A stretch of DNA of 64,000 bases from Notamacropus eugenii (Eukaryota > Chordata > Mammalia > Diprotodontia > Macropodidae). The DNA is taken from contig NC_092875.1 in NCBI RefSeq assembly GCF_028372415.1, positions 52,266,771 to 52,330,770 on the forward strand, in the 5' to 3' direction. The notes below the pieces were generated by a model that was not told the origin of the DNA, searched no databases, and saw nothing but the letters and a program-made list of their open reading frames with translations. How positions within the stretch are numbered: the first letter of the stretch is position 1; each line of letters begins with the position of its first letter. Shown here piece by piece: positions 63,892 to 64,000 of this stretch. Both the position numbers and the translations under genes were made by a program.

Positions 63892-64000
63892 GGAGCAGTT
63901 AGGTGCCACAGGGAATGCAGCACTAGTCCTGGAGTCAGAAGGATGTGAGTTCAAATCTGGCCTTGGATGCTTACTAGCTGTGTGACCCTGAAAACTGGAC
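63892..64000 (+). repeat. tRNA-derived CORE-SINE, cut by window end
   Basis: 'gagcagttaggtgccacagg', 'ggatgtgagttcaaatctgg', 'ctagctgtgtgaccctg'. Confidence 0.8.

Overview
This window looks like marsupial nuclear DNA. The basis is two spliced mammalian genes together with a repeat load typical of marsupials: tRNA-derived CORE-SINEs with an RTE/BovB-like tail, MIR/Ther1-type SINEs, many L2 and L3/CR1 LINE pieces, hAT fragments and marsupial-type L1 relatives. The species cannot be fixed from the sequence alone. Nothing prokaryotic, no CRISPR array and no tRNA or rRNA gene was seen.

Gene layout. (1) Positions 602-5105, plus strand: the last three exons of CD320 (transcobalamin receptor, cobalamin uptake). 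They cover the Thr/Ser-rich stalk, the membrane segment and the cytoplasmic tail. The exons for the LDL-receptor class A modules lie before the window. (2) Positions about 20755-38290, minus strand: all of CERS4 (ceramide synthase 4). Ten coding exons have consistent phases and consensus splice sites and give a 397-residue protein. The 3' UTR ends at an AATAAA signal, and a CpG-rich GC-box promoter with a likely non-coding first exon lies near 38.1-38.3 kb. CD320 and CERS4 converge across a 15.7 kb repeat-filled gap, the same relative order as in human. From 38.4 to 64 kb I see no host coding exon, only repeats and a possible alternative CERS4 leader exon near 46.6 kb.

Repeats. The most notable elements are two nearly complete 2.9 kb ORF1-only LINEs of HAL1 ('half-L1') type. 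One is at 7771-10717 (minus, intact 362-residue ORF1, target-site duplication). The other is at about 47143-50017 (plus, ORF1 broken once by a 26-bp deletion, long target-site duplication). Both run from a GC-rich 5' UTR with tandem monomers of about 160 bp, through ORF1, straight into the same 3' UTR, with no ORF2. A third, older relative at 38680-40375 has the same ORF1 end and 3' UTR but keeps an ORF2-tail segment at the point where the two full copies have none. The pair lies in inverted orientation on either side of CERS4.

Other points are loss in CERS4 of the N-terminal glycosylation sequon that I recall as shared by several mammalian paralogues, a CERS1-like variant of the Lag motif, a duplicated stalk exon in CD320, a GDSL/SGNH-esterase relic at 55.9 kb, a 33-bp minisatellite at 50.7-51.0 kb and a 130-bp tandem duplication at 45.2-45.45 kb. 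SINE boundaries are estimates by eye.
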